Positions 25,654 through 33,618 of a stretch of 64,000 bases of DNA are shown piece after piece. Below the pieces are notes generated by a model. The model searched no databases and had not been told where the DNA came from. It saw only the letters and a list, made by a program, of their open reading frames with translations. The translations under genes and the position numbers were made by a program. The DNA comes from Lachnospiraceae bacterium (lineage in GTDB: Bacteria > Bacillota > Clostridia > Lachnospirales > Lachnospiraceae): assembly GCA_017441585.1 (NCBI GenBank), contig JAFRWW010000009.1, positions 212,553 to 276,552 on the forward strand. The letters are read 5' to 3'. Numbering within the stretch: the first letter of the stretch is position 1; each line of letters starts with the position of its first letter.

Positions 25654-26642
25654 ATCAGTTCATCCTCGCCAAAATCACGTACCGCCTTTGTTCCCAGAAC
25701 CTCAAACCATTTCATGGCAGAGACTCCGTTTCCGGGCCGCTTTGTGGTTATATTCTCTTCGGTTAACTCTTCGCCTTTTTTAATGTCACGCTTTGCGACT
25801 ATGCTCTTTCGCGCCACGATAATGTTCTTTCTCTCAAGAGGTGAACATACCTTCTGACCATCGCCAAGGGCGACCTCGATATTCCTGATGGCGGATATCA
25901 TCGCCTTAAGGCCCTCGGGCTCGATGCTGGCCTTGTGATCCGGTCCGTACATATTCCTATCGAGGGTGAAATGCTTCTCAATAACTGCGGCACCCATTGC
26001 AACCGCTGCAATGGGAACCTCGATACCAATGCTGTGATCGGACAGACCTACGGGAACCTTAAAGGTATCCGCCAGAGTGTTCATCGCCCGAAGGTTCACA
26101 TTTTCCATCAGGGTAGGATAATCCGTATGACACTGAAGCAGGGTAATGTCACCGCTTCCGTTTTCCTTAAGGATCCTCATGGCGGTCTCTATCTCATCCA
26201 TTTCCGCCATGCCCGTTGACATCATTATGGACTTGTGAGTCTTGGCGATCTCCAGTAAGTAGGGGAGATTTGTGATCTCTCCGGAAGGGATCTTCCAAAA
26301 GGGAAGCTTTAACGAGTCCAGAAAATGAACGCTGTCAATATCAAAAGCAGTGGAGAGATAAGAAATACCCGCCTTATTGCAATACTCATAAAGCTCATAG
26401 TGCTGATCCAGGGTCAACCTTAATTTCAGCGCCATCTGTAGCTGTGTCTCATCGGCGCCGGTCTCCCTTTTCTGGTACTCAGCCTTCGGAGCATATTTCG
26501 AAGTGGGATTGACCGCCGTCTGAAATTTGACATAATCGGCGCCGGCATTTTTCGCTTCATCGATCAGCTTTTTGGCGAGATCCATATCTCCGTTATGATT
26601 TACACCGGCCTCAGCTATAATTACAGTATGCATATCATTCAC
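25641..26642 (-). CDS. neuB: nonulosonate synthase (NeuB/LegI-like)
   Basis: It condenses a hexosamine with phosphoenolpyruvate to form a nine-carbon acid. IIAEAGVNHNGDMDLAKKL and DYVKFQT are the N-terminal TIM-barrel hallmarks, then WKIPSGEITNLPYL, MMSTGMAEMDEI and GLSDHSIGIEVPIAA. The C-terminal ~65 residues form the SAF (antifreeze-like) domain with RKSIVAKRDIKKGEELTEEN. Length 333. It leads the neuB-neuC-neuA run, which is ordered and overlapping, so a complete route to a CMP-activated acid is present if its precursor is supplied. Confidence 0.9.
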   Translation of the reverse strand: MNDMHTVIIAEAGVNHNGDMDLAKKLIDEAKNAGADYVKFQTAVNPTSKYAPKAEYQKRETGADETQLQMALKLRLTLDQHYELYEYCNKAGISYLSTAFDIDSVHFLDSLKLPFWKIPSGEITNLPYLLEIAKTHKSIMMSTGMAEMDEIETAMRILKENGSGDITLLQCHTDYPTLMENVNLRAMNTLADTFKVPVGLSDHSIGIEVPIAAVAMGAAVIEKHFTLDRNMYGPDHKASIEPEGLKAMISAIRNIEVALGDGQKVCSPLERKNIIVARKSIVAKRDIKKGEELTEENITTKRPGNGVSAMKWFEVLGTKAVRDFGEDELICLE

Positions 26643-26654
26643 CTTTCAAAAATC

Positions 26655-27653
26655 TTATTTTCCCCTCAGTTCTGCAAAGCGGTCATACTTCATTTCTTCT
26701 TTGAAATCTTCAAACATTCTGACCACGTCATACTGAGGCTCATAACCCAGCTCATCCTTTGCATTCTGCACATCCATCAGGATGCCGCCGCCTGCTTTTT
26801 TGTCCCAAAGGACCACGATCTCGGACTGCTTATCCGGAGGACAAAATACTTTTCTGATGGCCTCCATCTGCTGCATCTGATTGACAGGCACTCCCGTACC
26901 GCAGTTATAGAGTCCTTTTGTAAGCTCCTGATTCTCTATGGCCAGACAGAACATATACGCCATATCATAAACATATATCATATCCTTTGAATACTCAGGA
27001 TCCCCCCAGATATCGAGAGGTTTGCCCTCCATGGCGTTAAAGATCAGCTTATACAGAGGCCTTAAAGTCTTAACACCCTCGGGATAGATATAATGATTGG
27101 GGCTGTAGGAATAGATGGTCGGGAAGCGGAAAATAAAAGTCTTAAGACCATACTCCTGATGATAATGCTCGATCAGCTCACAGGCCGTATTTTTGGAAAT
27201 AACATACATGGCGTGATCACCCACATAACTGTAGTTCCTCGGCATATCAGGCTTTACGACAGTCCCCGCGGGATACTCCCACATATCATAGCAGCTGGTG
27301 GAATAAAGAAGCTTTTCCACATTATTTTTCCTGCAGTATTCAAGGACGTTATAAGTACCCATGATAATGGAACTTAAGTACTGTTCGGGATGATAGCCAT
27401 CCATATACGCAGGAATGACGGCAGCCAAATCTATAACCGCATAAACATCCTCAGTGGGAAGCTTTTCAAAATCTTCCATGTTGCCAATGTCCATGGAAAT
27501 ATATTCAATGCCCATCTCCTTGAAAACCTCAGCCTTTTCCCTGTGGCCGACTGCGATCAGCTCAAATTCGCCCTTGGCATATCTCTCCTTTGCATACTTC
27601 GTAAAGTACGAACCCACATTACCTGTTGCTCCGAGAATAATGATTTTTTTCAT
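26655..27653 (-). CDS. NAD-dependent epimerase (extended SDR)
   Basis: IIILGATGNVGSYFTKY at residues 4-20 is the cofactor-binding GxxGxxG motif, LLYSTSCYDMWEYP supplies the Ser and YVISKNTACELIEHYH the YxxxK pair. NCGTGVPVNQMQQMEAI is typical of nucleotide-sugar epimerases near the C-terminus. It starts 93 bp after the FemAB-like gene and ends 12 bp before neuB. It may prepare or modify the sugar entering the nonulosonate route; no substrate can be named. Confidence 0.75.
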   Translation of the reverse strand: MKKIIILGATGNVGSYFTKYAKERYAKGEFELIAVGHREKAEVFKEMGIEYISMDIGNMEDFEKLPTEDVYAVIDLAAVIPAYMDGYHPEQYLSSIIMGTYNVLEYCRKNNVEKLLYSTSCYDMWEYPAGTVVKPDMPRNYSYVGDHAMYVISKNTACELIEHYHQEYGLKTFIFRFPTIYSYSPNHYIYPEGVKTLRPLYKLIFNAMEGKPLDIWGDPEYSKDMIYVYDMAYMFCLAIENQELTKGLYNCGTGVPVNQMQQMEAIRKVFCPPDKQSEIVVLWDKKAGGGILMDVQNAKDELGYEPQYDVVRMFEDFKEEMKYDRFAELRGK

Positions 27654-27745
27654 GTCTTTCCTCCATATTAAAACTTTCCGTCATGTATTGAATAAGTCGT
27701 CGTGTATTAAAAAAGTCGCCATGTATTAAATAAGTCGCAATATGT

Positions 27746-28798
27746 TTACGCGCGATACTGGATCATCCGACCATTATCCTCATCAAAGTTCGGATCATCC
27801 TTTTTCCTGATCTTTAAAAGCATGTCATATGCATTCTTATCAAAAACAGTCCTTCCGATCACAAAGGGTAATCTGCCGTTTTTATTGAACTGCTTTTTAA
27901 ATCCAAACAGATTATCATCCTGTGTGATTCCACCGCCAAGATGAAACTTTTTTATCCCCTTCTCACTTGCCCTGCAGGCGGTTTCATATAACAACAAATT
28001 ACTGGGAGCAAATTTGCGATACTCGGTATGTGTTCCTGCCAGATGATAATGGGCAAACTTATCATTGTAATACACGATGGCGGCTGCGATGGGCTTATCC
28101 TCCATCATGGCATAAAATATACAGGCATTTTCAGAAAGGGATCCCTGCGCCTTAAAATAAGCCTCATCAAAAAAATAATAATCATCCGCCTGATCTTTTT
28201 CCATGGTCTCCACATATATGGGAATAAAATCCTGATACTCAGTTATATTCTTTCGTACTATGGTAACGCCGTTCTTTACGGCTTTCCTGACCATGTTACG
28301 ATTCTTACTGTCCATGTTTGTCATGATGAGATCCGGTGAGGAGGTATCCATGTAAATAGTGTCATGAAGATATCTTTCTTCAAAAACCAAAGGGGCAGCT
28401 TCATGATTCAACAATAATGGGTGAAAGCGCACAAACTGGGAAACTATGCCTTTTTGCACGGCATATTCCTGCATCTCCTCCATAAATTTTCTTTGCGATT
28501 TTTCCGTGATAGGCGCATCGCAGAGGGGGCCCCCGTATCCATAGGGAGTCTCACAGTCAAAATACTTATTCTCTTCGATCTTGCCTTTAAACTTCGCAGC
28601 AGCGGCGATGTCCGTCATCATCAGCACATAGCAAAAACGTGACTCATCATCCCTATAGTCTATCAAAAACGGATGACCGTCTCCGTGAAGCTGAAAAGAA
28701 GCCGCATATTCCTGTAAGTAATAGATGTCCCAGTTATTAAAAGACCTGACTGTTTCATTCCAGGTATTTTTTTCCTCAATATCAATTATATTTAAAAT
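27746..28798 (-). CDS. FemAB/GNAT-like acyl transferase with apparent ATT start
   Basis: About 350 residues of a FemAB-type GNAT fold: NRNMVRKAVKNGVTIVRKN, FYAMMEDKPIAAAIVYYNDK and KFHLGGGITQDDNLFGFKKQ match the family used by peptidoglycan-bridge and other acyl-transferring enzymes. The first TTG in frame (28666) would cut off a family-like N-terminus (NTWNETVRSFNNWDIYYLQE). The frame stays open up to a TGA just before 28799, and the only start at a good distance from a perfect GGAGGTGA is ATT at 28796-28798. That ATT overlaps the upstream stop (ATTTTAA) where ATG would be expected. It might acylate the amino sugar or acid made nearby. Confidence 0.65.
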   Translation of the reverse strand: MLNIIDIEEKNTWNETVRSFNNWDIYYLQEYAASFQLHGDGHPFLIDYRDDESRFCYVLMMTDIAAAAKFKGKIEENKYFDCETPYGYGGPLCDAPITEKSQRKFMEEMQEYAVQKGIVSQFVRFHPLLLNHEAAPLVFEERYLHDTIYMDTSSPDLIMTNMDSKNRNMVRKAVKNGVTIVRKNITEYQDFIPIYVETMEKDQADDYYFFDEAYFKAQGSLSENACIFYAMMEDKPIAAAIVYYNDKFAHYHLAGTHTEYRKFAPSNLLLYETACRASEKGIKKFHLGGGITQDDNLFGFKKQFNKNGRLPFVIGRTVFDKNAYDMLLKIRKKDDPNFDEDNGRMIQYRA

Positions 28799-29859
28799 GA
28801 CAGGTCACCTCCAAAACGTTTTAAAACATCGATCATGTATTCAATATGGGAAGTATCGTATCGCTGATCGATGGGCAACGAGATCAGTTCCTTGCTGTTT
28901 CTGACGGCGAAAGGACGCTCATCAGGGCAAAAGCCGTCAAATGGCCAATGAACCGCACAATATATACGGTTATCCATAAGATACTTTCTCAAAGAATCTC
29001 TTTCATGCACTCTGATGGGAAAGACAAGGGGAGTGTCATCGGGGCCTGACACTATGGCAGGTCTGACTCCCATTTCCGACAGCTTATCTTCAAGCAGCTT
29101 ATAATTGCGCCGGCGGATCGTCCTTAACCCACTTACGCTGACACAGGTCGCAATAAATTTTGACAGATCGGAGATCATAAAAATCTCCTCCTGCCGATCA
29201 AGCGCGCTTTCACTTTCCTCAAATATTGCCCTGTACTCACTGTTACAGTCAAGGCGTTCCTTAAGGAAGAGATCCTTAAGTATCATCCCATAGGTTCGAA
29301 GATTATTATCACTCTTTGGATGATCGGTCACTTTAAGCCCCAGCTTATCATCATTATAATAAAGGACTCCGCCGCCTGCGATGGGCATCCACTTTCGGAT
29401 ACTGCATAACATATAATCCCCGATGGTTTTCTTTGCCGTGAAGATGCTGTGCGTGGTATCCTCGATTATGAAGGTCCCGGTTTTGTCAGCCAATTCCCTG
29501 ATCCCATCCAGAACATCCTGAGGCTGCAGAGCCCCAAAATAATGCATCAGGAATAGAATGCAGGGTTCACTTCCCATCTTTGTACTCAGATCGTCAACAT
29601 CTACCGAAAAATCCTCTTTTAAAGCATAAAACACAATCTGCTCTTTATCAAAACAATCCGTCACGGATTCGCAGATGAACTCGGGCATCAGTATCTTCAT
29701 TTTATGATCTATATGACGCGATAAACATCTGATGGCATTGCGTCCACTGTCAAAACAATGAAGGAATCTGTATTCTGAAAGGTAGCTAAAGATATTATCT
29801 TCAACGATATTCAATTCGGACAATGACAAATTATATTCGCTGCCAAGCTCCATCATCAT
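28792..29859 (-). CDS. divergent DegT/DnrJ/EryC1-fold PLP protein
   Basis: A 355-residue protein of the aspartate-aminotransferase fold. HCFDSGRNAIRCL matches the cofactor-phosphate loop, FIIEDTTHSIF has the PLP-contacting Asp, and CSIRKWMPIAGGGVLYY carries the likely Schiff-base Lys. It lacks the usual DegT N-terminal IPxxxP motif, so it is a distant member. Three ATGs in a row start the gene, with GGAG just upstream favouring the second or third. It precedes, and overlaps by 7 bp, the FemAB-like gene, suggesting a coupled transamination and acylation. Confidence 0.65.
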   Translation of the reverse strand: MMMELGSEYNLSLSELNIVEDNIFSYLSEYRFLHCFDSGRNAIRCLSRHIDHKMKILMPEFICESVTDCFDKEQIVFYALKEDFSVDVDDLSTKMGSEPCILFLMHYFGALQPQDVLDGIRELADKTGTFIIEDTTHSIFTAKKTIGDYMLCSIRKWMPIAGGGVLYYNDDKLGLKVTDHPKSDNNLRTYGMILKDLFLKERLDCNSEYRAIFEESESALDRQEEIFMISDLSKFIATCVSVSGLRTIRRRNYKLLEDKLSEMGVRPAIVSGPDDTPLVFPIRVHERDSLRKYLMDNRIYCAVHWPFDGFCPDERPFAVRNSKELISLPIDQRYDTSHIEYMIDVLKRFGGDLSF

Positions 29860-29879
29860 GCTCCATACGGTTTACTCTC

Positions 29880-29885
29880 ATTATA
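29880..29885 (-). promoter_or_regulatory. candidate -10 box for the nonulosonate unit
   Basis: TATAAT on the minus strand, about 20 nt before the first ATG of the DegT-like gene, just after the terminator-like hairpin at 30031-30077. The -35 is weak (TGTGTT at 17 nt). The remainder of the 29886-30030 gap shows no other clear signal. Confidence 0.4.
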
Positions 29886-30030
29886 ACTAACCTTACTATC
29901 ATAACACATATCGCGGCAAACCGATAGCATTTCCTTATTTCCCGCTGTTCACATTCTTGCGATCTGATCCAATTCCACTATTCTCTTTTCATTATCATCC
30001 ATACTACACCCCTATTAAAACATATAAAAT

Positions 30031-30077
30031 AATACCCCCTGATCCCCATATTCATCAAGGGGAAATTAGGGGGTATT
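30031..30077 (-). terminator. long hairpin, probable terminator of the galacturonate unit
   Basis: AATACCCCCT (30031-30040) pairs perfectly with AGGGGGTATT (30068-30077); inside, CCCC pairs with GGGG around an 11-nt loop. On the minus strand the stem is followed by a U-rich run (ATTTTATATGTTTT), which fits termination after the small gene at 30114. Confidence 0.6.
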
Positions 30078-30113
30078 AAACAAACTATTTAGGGCCCGGG
30101 GGCTTTTTCTTTC

Positions 30114-30341
30114 TTATGAAATATCGAGCCAGATATCATCGATCCCGTCCGCACTCAATTCACTTATAAGGCAGGCACCATGATTGAATTCCGTGAAATC
30201 GTCATAATTTATAACTCTCTGGGTTGCTGTGCCATTGAAGGTTGCCTCTTCGGCATCTTCCAGGGAATATTCAATTTTTCTTCTATCAAGTTCCGGAAGA
30301 AGTCTTTTTACCATTCTTTCCGTGATCAATACATGATACAT
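30114..30341 (-). CDS. small hypothetical protein
   Basis: A 75-residue protein with an excellent ribosome-binding site (AAGGAG, 8 nt before ATG). It is acidic, with no membrane segment or known motif; LLPELDRRKIEYSLEDAEE looks helical and the end IDDIWLDIS is acidic. It follows the nucleotidyltransferase by 23 bp and is the last gene before the hairpin at 30031-30077. No function can be given. Confidence 0.6.
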   Translation of the reverse strand: MYHVLITERMVKRLLPELDRRKIEYSLEDAEEATFNGTATQRVINYDDFTEFNHGACLISELSADGIDDIWLDIS

Positions 30342-30364
30342 GCTTTTTTCTCCTTCATAAAAGC

Positions 30365-31078
30365 CTATTCAAACACCCTCTTCACGCTCTCATAGGACTC
30401 CACGTCCCCGATGTCATACCTCTTTCCATCCATCTTCCAGGCATGCATCGTGGTTTTCTTACTAAGCCATGCGGCAAATGACCCCGGAGCATCATATCCA
30501 CACCCATCATCCAGGGCTTCCTGTATCCTCTTTATATCCTCTGCCCTGTAAATATAAAAGGGCGGTACTGCCAGCTTTCCCTTGGGCACCTCGGGCTTTT
30601 CCTCGTATGAGGTGATGACCCCTGCATCATCCACTGTGATCACCGCGGTTTTTTGAAGGGCTGCTAACCGCTCCTCGTCATGGCACATGACGCAGCTCAT
30701 CCCCACGCTCTTTTGATACTTCGTAAAGCCTGTGAGGCTAAAGTCCAGCATGTTATCCCCGGCCATCACCAGCATGTCAACCTCAATCCCTTTAGCTGCC
30801 AGCTGTATGTCCCTGACTGCGCCAAGTCTCGTCTCATTGGTACTCGTCCCGTCATCTATGATGCGTATATTTTCGGGCCTTTTGGCACTCCATTCCTTAA
30901 AGATATCCGCAAACTTATGATTGGTCACCACGATGAACTCATCTATCTCACTGCTGATGTCCTCTATCAGCCAGTCAAGGATGGGCTTCCCCCCCACATC
31001 CAGAAGGGGCTTGGGGAAATTCTCTGTTAATGGATATAATCTGGTGGCATAGCCCGCTGCCAATATTATTGCTTTCAT
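30365..31078 (-). CDS. sugar-1-phosphate nucleotidyltransferase
   Basis: A 237-residue NTP-transferase domain with IILAAGYATRLYPLTENFPK (a GxxxR-type nucleotide loop) and PLLDVGGKPILDWLIEDI, then LVMAGDNMLDFS with the metal-binding Asp. The short form resembles LicC and RmlA-like enzymes. It overlaps the galacturonokinase-like gene by ATGA, so its probable substrate is that kinase's product, which would yield UDP-galacturonate. Other hexose-1-phosphates remain possible. Confidence 0.75.
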   Translation of the reverse strand: MKAIILAAGYATRLYPLTENFPKPLLDVGGKPILDWLIEDISSEIDEFIVVTNHKFADIFKEWSAKRPENIRIIDDGTSTNETRLGAVRDIQLAAKGIEVDMLVMAGDNMLDFSLTGFTKYQKSVGMSCVMCHDEERLAALQKTAVITVDDAGVITSYEEKPEVPKGKLAVPPFYIYRAEDIKRIQEALDDGCGYDAPGSFAAWLSKKTTMHAWKMDGKRYDIGDVESYESVKRVFE

Positions 31079-32253
31079 AAACTCACTCCGTCTGCCGTAT
31101 CACATAATGTGGCCATATATTTACCCTCTAAGTCAGGGTAAGCCTTCAGATACTCTCTGCTCACTTTATCTATCACTTCATCCGCCTTAGCGGGATCCAC
31201 CAGGGCCATGCAGCAGCCCTTAAAGCCGGCTCCCGAAAAGCGCCCGCCGTAGATGCCCTCAGTCCCGGACATGATCTCATACAATGTGATGAGCTCATCG
31301 CAGCCGCATTCATAATTATCTATGGAACTTCTGCCGCTTTCAAATACCAGGCTCCCGTATGCATCTATGTCGCCCTTCTTCCAGGCCTCCACTCCCTTTT
31401 GTACCCTGTCATACTCTGAGAAATAGTGTGTGGCCCTCTTTAAAAATGGAAAGGGCAGACGATCCTTATACTCTTTAAACACCTCTATGGGCACGCTTCG
31501 AAGCACGGTATTTTTAAACTTTTCATAAGGAAGTCCCGCAAAGGCCAGCAGGTTATAGGCTGCAGCCTTGCACTCATCCTGGCGCAGGTTATAGGCACTG
31601 TTTGCCAGTGACCTCTCCAGGCCTGAGAAAAATACGATGAACTTAAAGTCCTTCATCCCCTCGCTCTTAGGGATCAGGGAAAAGCTGTCATCCAGACAGT
31701 CAAGGTAGAGAAGGTGATCCTTACGGCAGAGCACTTCACAGCTCTGGTCCAGCTTGCCACAGTTTACTCCCACATATTCATTCTCTGCCTTTTTAGCCAG
31801 TCTGATGGTCTCCCAGGGGTCCAGGGTTATCTTATTTACTTTGGCCAGAGCTGATAAAAAGGCTATGATCACGGCTGCCGAGGAACTTAAGCCTCCTATG
31901 GGAAGGCTTCCTTCTATGACAGCACTGATGCCGTTTCGAAGGCGGTATTCCTCCCCCAGCATCTTGGCTGCGGCGCGGCAGTGATCCGCCCAGTCTCCCA
32001 CCTTTTCCTCAGGCAGGTCCCTGACATGGAACTGGGCGCGCTTAGGGAAGTTAAGGCTCCTGAGCTCGCAGATTCCCGACTCCTTATCTCCGTAGGCGAT
32101 ATGTATGCCCTTATCTATGGCAAAGCCGTTTATGGAGCCGTTCTGATGGTCGATATGCGCACCTAAGGGCGCTATCCTGTAGGGGCAGAAAGCCACAGCC
32201 TCAGGGTCTCTTCCATATATCTCGGCGTATCTTTCTTCACATCGCATACTCAT
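31075..32253 (-). CDS. galacturonokinase-like GHMP kinase
   Basis: A GHMP kinase of 392 residues. The ATP loop is GSLPIGGLSSSAAVIIAFLS and the C-terminal motif is GGRFSGAGFKGCCMALVD. The N-terminal sugar-binding block reads CPYRIAPLGAHIDHQNG in place of the galactokinase PGRVNLIGEHTDY; by memory this is the form found in plant galacturonokinase. With a UDP-glucuronate 4-epimerase-like gene before it and a nucleotidyltransferase after it (both overlapping by 4 bp), it suggests salvage of galacturonate to UDP-galacturonate. A plain galactokinase is less likely but not excluded. Confidence 0.65.
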   Translation of the reverse strand: MSMRCEERYAEIYGRDPEAVAFCPYRIAPLGAHIDHQNGSINGFAIDKGIHIAYGDKESGICELRSLNFPKRAQFHVRDLPEEKVGDWADHCRAAAKMLGEEYRLRNGISAVIEGSLPIGGLSSSAAVIIAFLSALAKVNKITLDPWETIRLAKKAENEYVGVNCGKLDQSCEVLCRKDHLLYLDCLDDSFSLIPKSEGMKDFKFIVFFSGLERSLANSAYNLRQDECKAAAYNLLAFAGLPYEKFKNTVLRSVPIEVFKEYKDRLPFPFLKRATHYFSEYDRVQKGVEAWKKGDIDAYGSLVFESGRSSIDNYECGCDELITLYEIMSGTEGIYGGRFSGAGFKGCCMALVDPAKADEVIDKVSREYLKAYPDLEGKYMATLCDTADGVSL

Positions 32254-33338
32254 CGGCAGTAGTACTCCTTATACCATTCACAAAAGCTGCGAAGGCCCGT
32301 TCTGATATCGATAGTGGGTCTGAAGCCGTAATCCTCTTCCAGCGCCTTACTGTCGGCGTAAGTTACGGGTACGTCTCCGGGCTGCATGCCTACCAGCTGC
32401 CTGTGAGCTTCAAAATCATAATCATCGGGGAGCACTCCCGCTCTCACCAGTTCTTCCTGAAGAGTCCCCACATAGTCAAGGAGGTTCTCGGGAGTGCCGC
32501 CGCCTATGTTATATACCGCATAGGGCGGTATGGGAAGTCCGTCCTCTCCTGTGGCTCTTTCAGGCGCCCCTTTCATGACCCTGTATACGCCTTCCACTAT
32601 GTCATCTATATAGGTAAAGTCGCGCTTCATATCACCGTAGTTAAATATCTTTATCACCCCGTCCTTTGCCAGGTTATTGGTGGCGGAGAAATAGAACATA
32701 TCGGGGCGTCCCGCAGGGCCGTACACGGTGAAGAACCTAAGGCCCGTGGAGGGTATGTTATAAAGCTTGCTGTAGCTGTGGGCAAAAAGCTCATTTGACT
32801 TCTTCGTGGCGGCATAGAGGGATACGGGATTATCCACCTTATCATCCACGGAAAAAGGCACCTTTTTATTGCCGCCATAGACGCTGCTGGAGCTGGCGTA
32901 CACCAGATGCTCCACCCCTGTGGCACCGTTATCATAGCTGTGCCTGCAGGCTTCCAGTATGTTGAAAAAGCCCACTATATTGCTGTCCACATAGGCTTCG
33001 GGGTGCTCGATACTGTACCTCACTCCGGCCTGTGCCGCCAGGTTCACCACCACGGCGGGCTTGTACTTTTCAAAGACTTCATCCACCAGGCTCTTATCCG
33101 CGAGGGATCCTTTAATGAATACATGCTCTACAGGGCAGTCCTTAGCCGCCTCTTCGATGAGCCCTAATCTGTATTCCTTGAGCTTAGGGTCATAATAGTC
33201 ATTCATGTTGTCAAAGGAAATGACGGTTCCCGAAGTCATTTCCTTAAATAATCTCATCACCAGGTTGGCGCCGATGAAACCGGGACTGCCGGTGACCAGA
33301 ATGATTTTTTTGTTTAATTCTACTTTTGCTTTACTCAT
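32250..33338 (-). CDS. UDP-glucuronate 4-epimerase-like enzyme
   Basis: An extended SDR that by similarity interconverts UDP-glucuronate and UDP-galacturonate. ILVTGSPGFIGANLVMRLF binds NAD; ISFDNMNDYYDPKLKEYRL is the hallmark NDYYD block of the CapI/GAE group; YAATKKSNELFAHSY holds YxxxK, and RFFTVYGPAGRPDM follows. The frame is open to 33422, but the ATG at 33336-33338 is chosen: it has AAAGGAAAAGG upstream, and the extra 28 residues before it do not belong to the family. It is the first gene after the promoter at 33537-33565. Confidence 0.82.
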   Translation of the reverse strand: MSKAKVELNKKIILVTGSPGFIGANLVMRLFKEMTSGTVISFDNMNDYYDPKLKEYRLGLIEEAAKDCPVEHVFIKGSLADKSLVDEVFEKYKPAVVVNLAAQAGVRYSIEHPEAYVDSNIVGFFNILEACRHSYDNGATGVEHLVYASSSSVYGGNKKVPFSVDDKVDNPVSLYAATKKSNELFAHSYSKLYNIPSTGLRFFTVYGPAGRPDMFYFSATNNLAKDGVIKIFNYGDMKRDFTYIDDIVEGVYRVMKGAPERATGEDGLPIPPYAVYNIGGGTPENLLDYVGTLQEELVRAGVLPDDYDFEAHRQLVGMQPGDVPVTYADSKALEEDYGFRPTIDIRTGLRSFCEWYKEYYCR

Positions 33339-33530
33339 ATTACCTTTTCCTTTGTTTGTGTCTCCTTTATCAGCTTTTAGAAGCATAAATAAAAAGGCAT
33401 AGCTTCGCACTACACGGGGCATCTCTTATCCCATGCTGTGTCTTAGCTATGTCCGAATCCGGATGGAAAAAAACGTATTAACCGACTGTTTCCTCCTCAT
33501 TTTCTCAATCCCCTCTATCTGAGAATAATC
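33339..33530 (-). other. untranslated leader of the polysaccharide operon
   Basis: About 190 nt between the predicted start of transcription and the first gene. Weak hairpins are visible: a 7-bp stem with one bulge at 33380-33406 and a TCCG/CGGA stem near 33457. LoaP-type factors act through a hairpin in such leaders, and a LoaP-like gene lies just upstream, so this is the place to look for its target. A clear intrinsic terminator is not seen in the leader. Confidence 0.4.
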
Positions 33531-33536
33531 AGAATT

Positions 33537-33565
33537 AGTATATATTTTTTAGTCAATACTGTCAA
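33537..33565 (-). promoter_or_regulatory. near-consensus sigma-A promoter of the proximal polysaccharide operon
   Basis: TTGACA (33560-33565) and TATACT (33537-33542) on the minus strand are exactly 17 nt apart. It lies 200 bp before the UDP-glucuronate epimerase start and just after the LoaP-like gene. Such strength suggests control after initiation rather than by an activator. Confidence 0.8.
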
Positions 33566-33618
33566 GAAACGTGTGTATGATTTGTGAGTTTTAGATGAAA
33601 TTCGGCAAATCTGCCATA

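Noticed and set aside
27746..28798. Frameshift at the start of the FemAB-like gene
   Set aside because: The frame is continuous from the Shine-Dalgarno to the stop; only the start codon itself is unusual, so a non-AUG start explains it better.
33339..33422. N-terminal extension of the UDP-glucuronate epimerase
   Set aside because: The 28 extra residues do not fit the family and the ATG at 33338 has a good ribosome-binding site.
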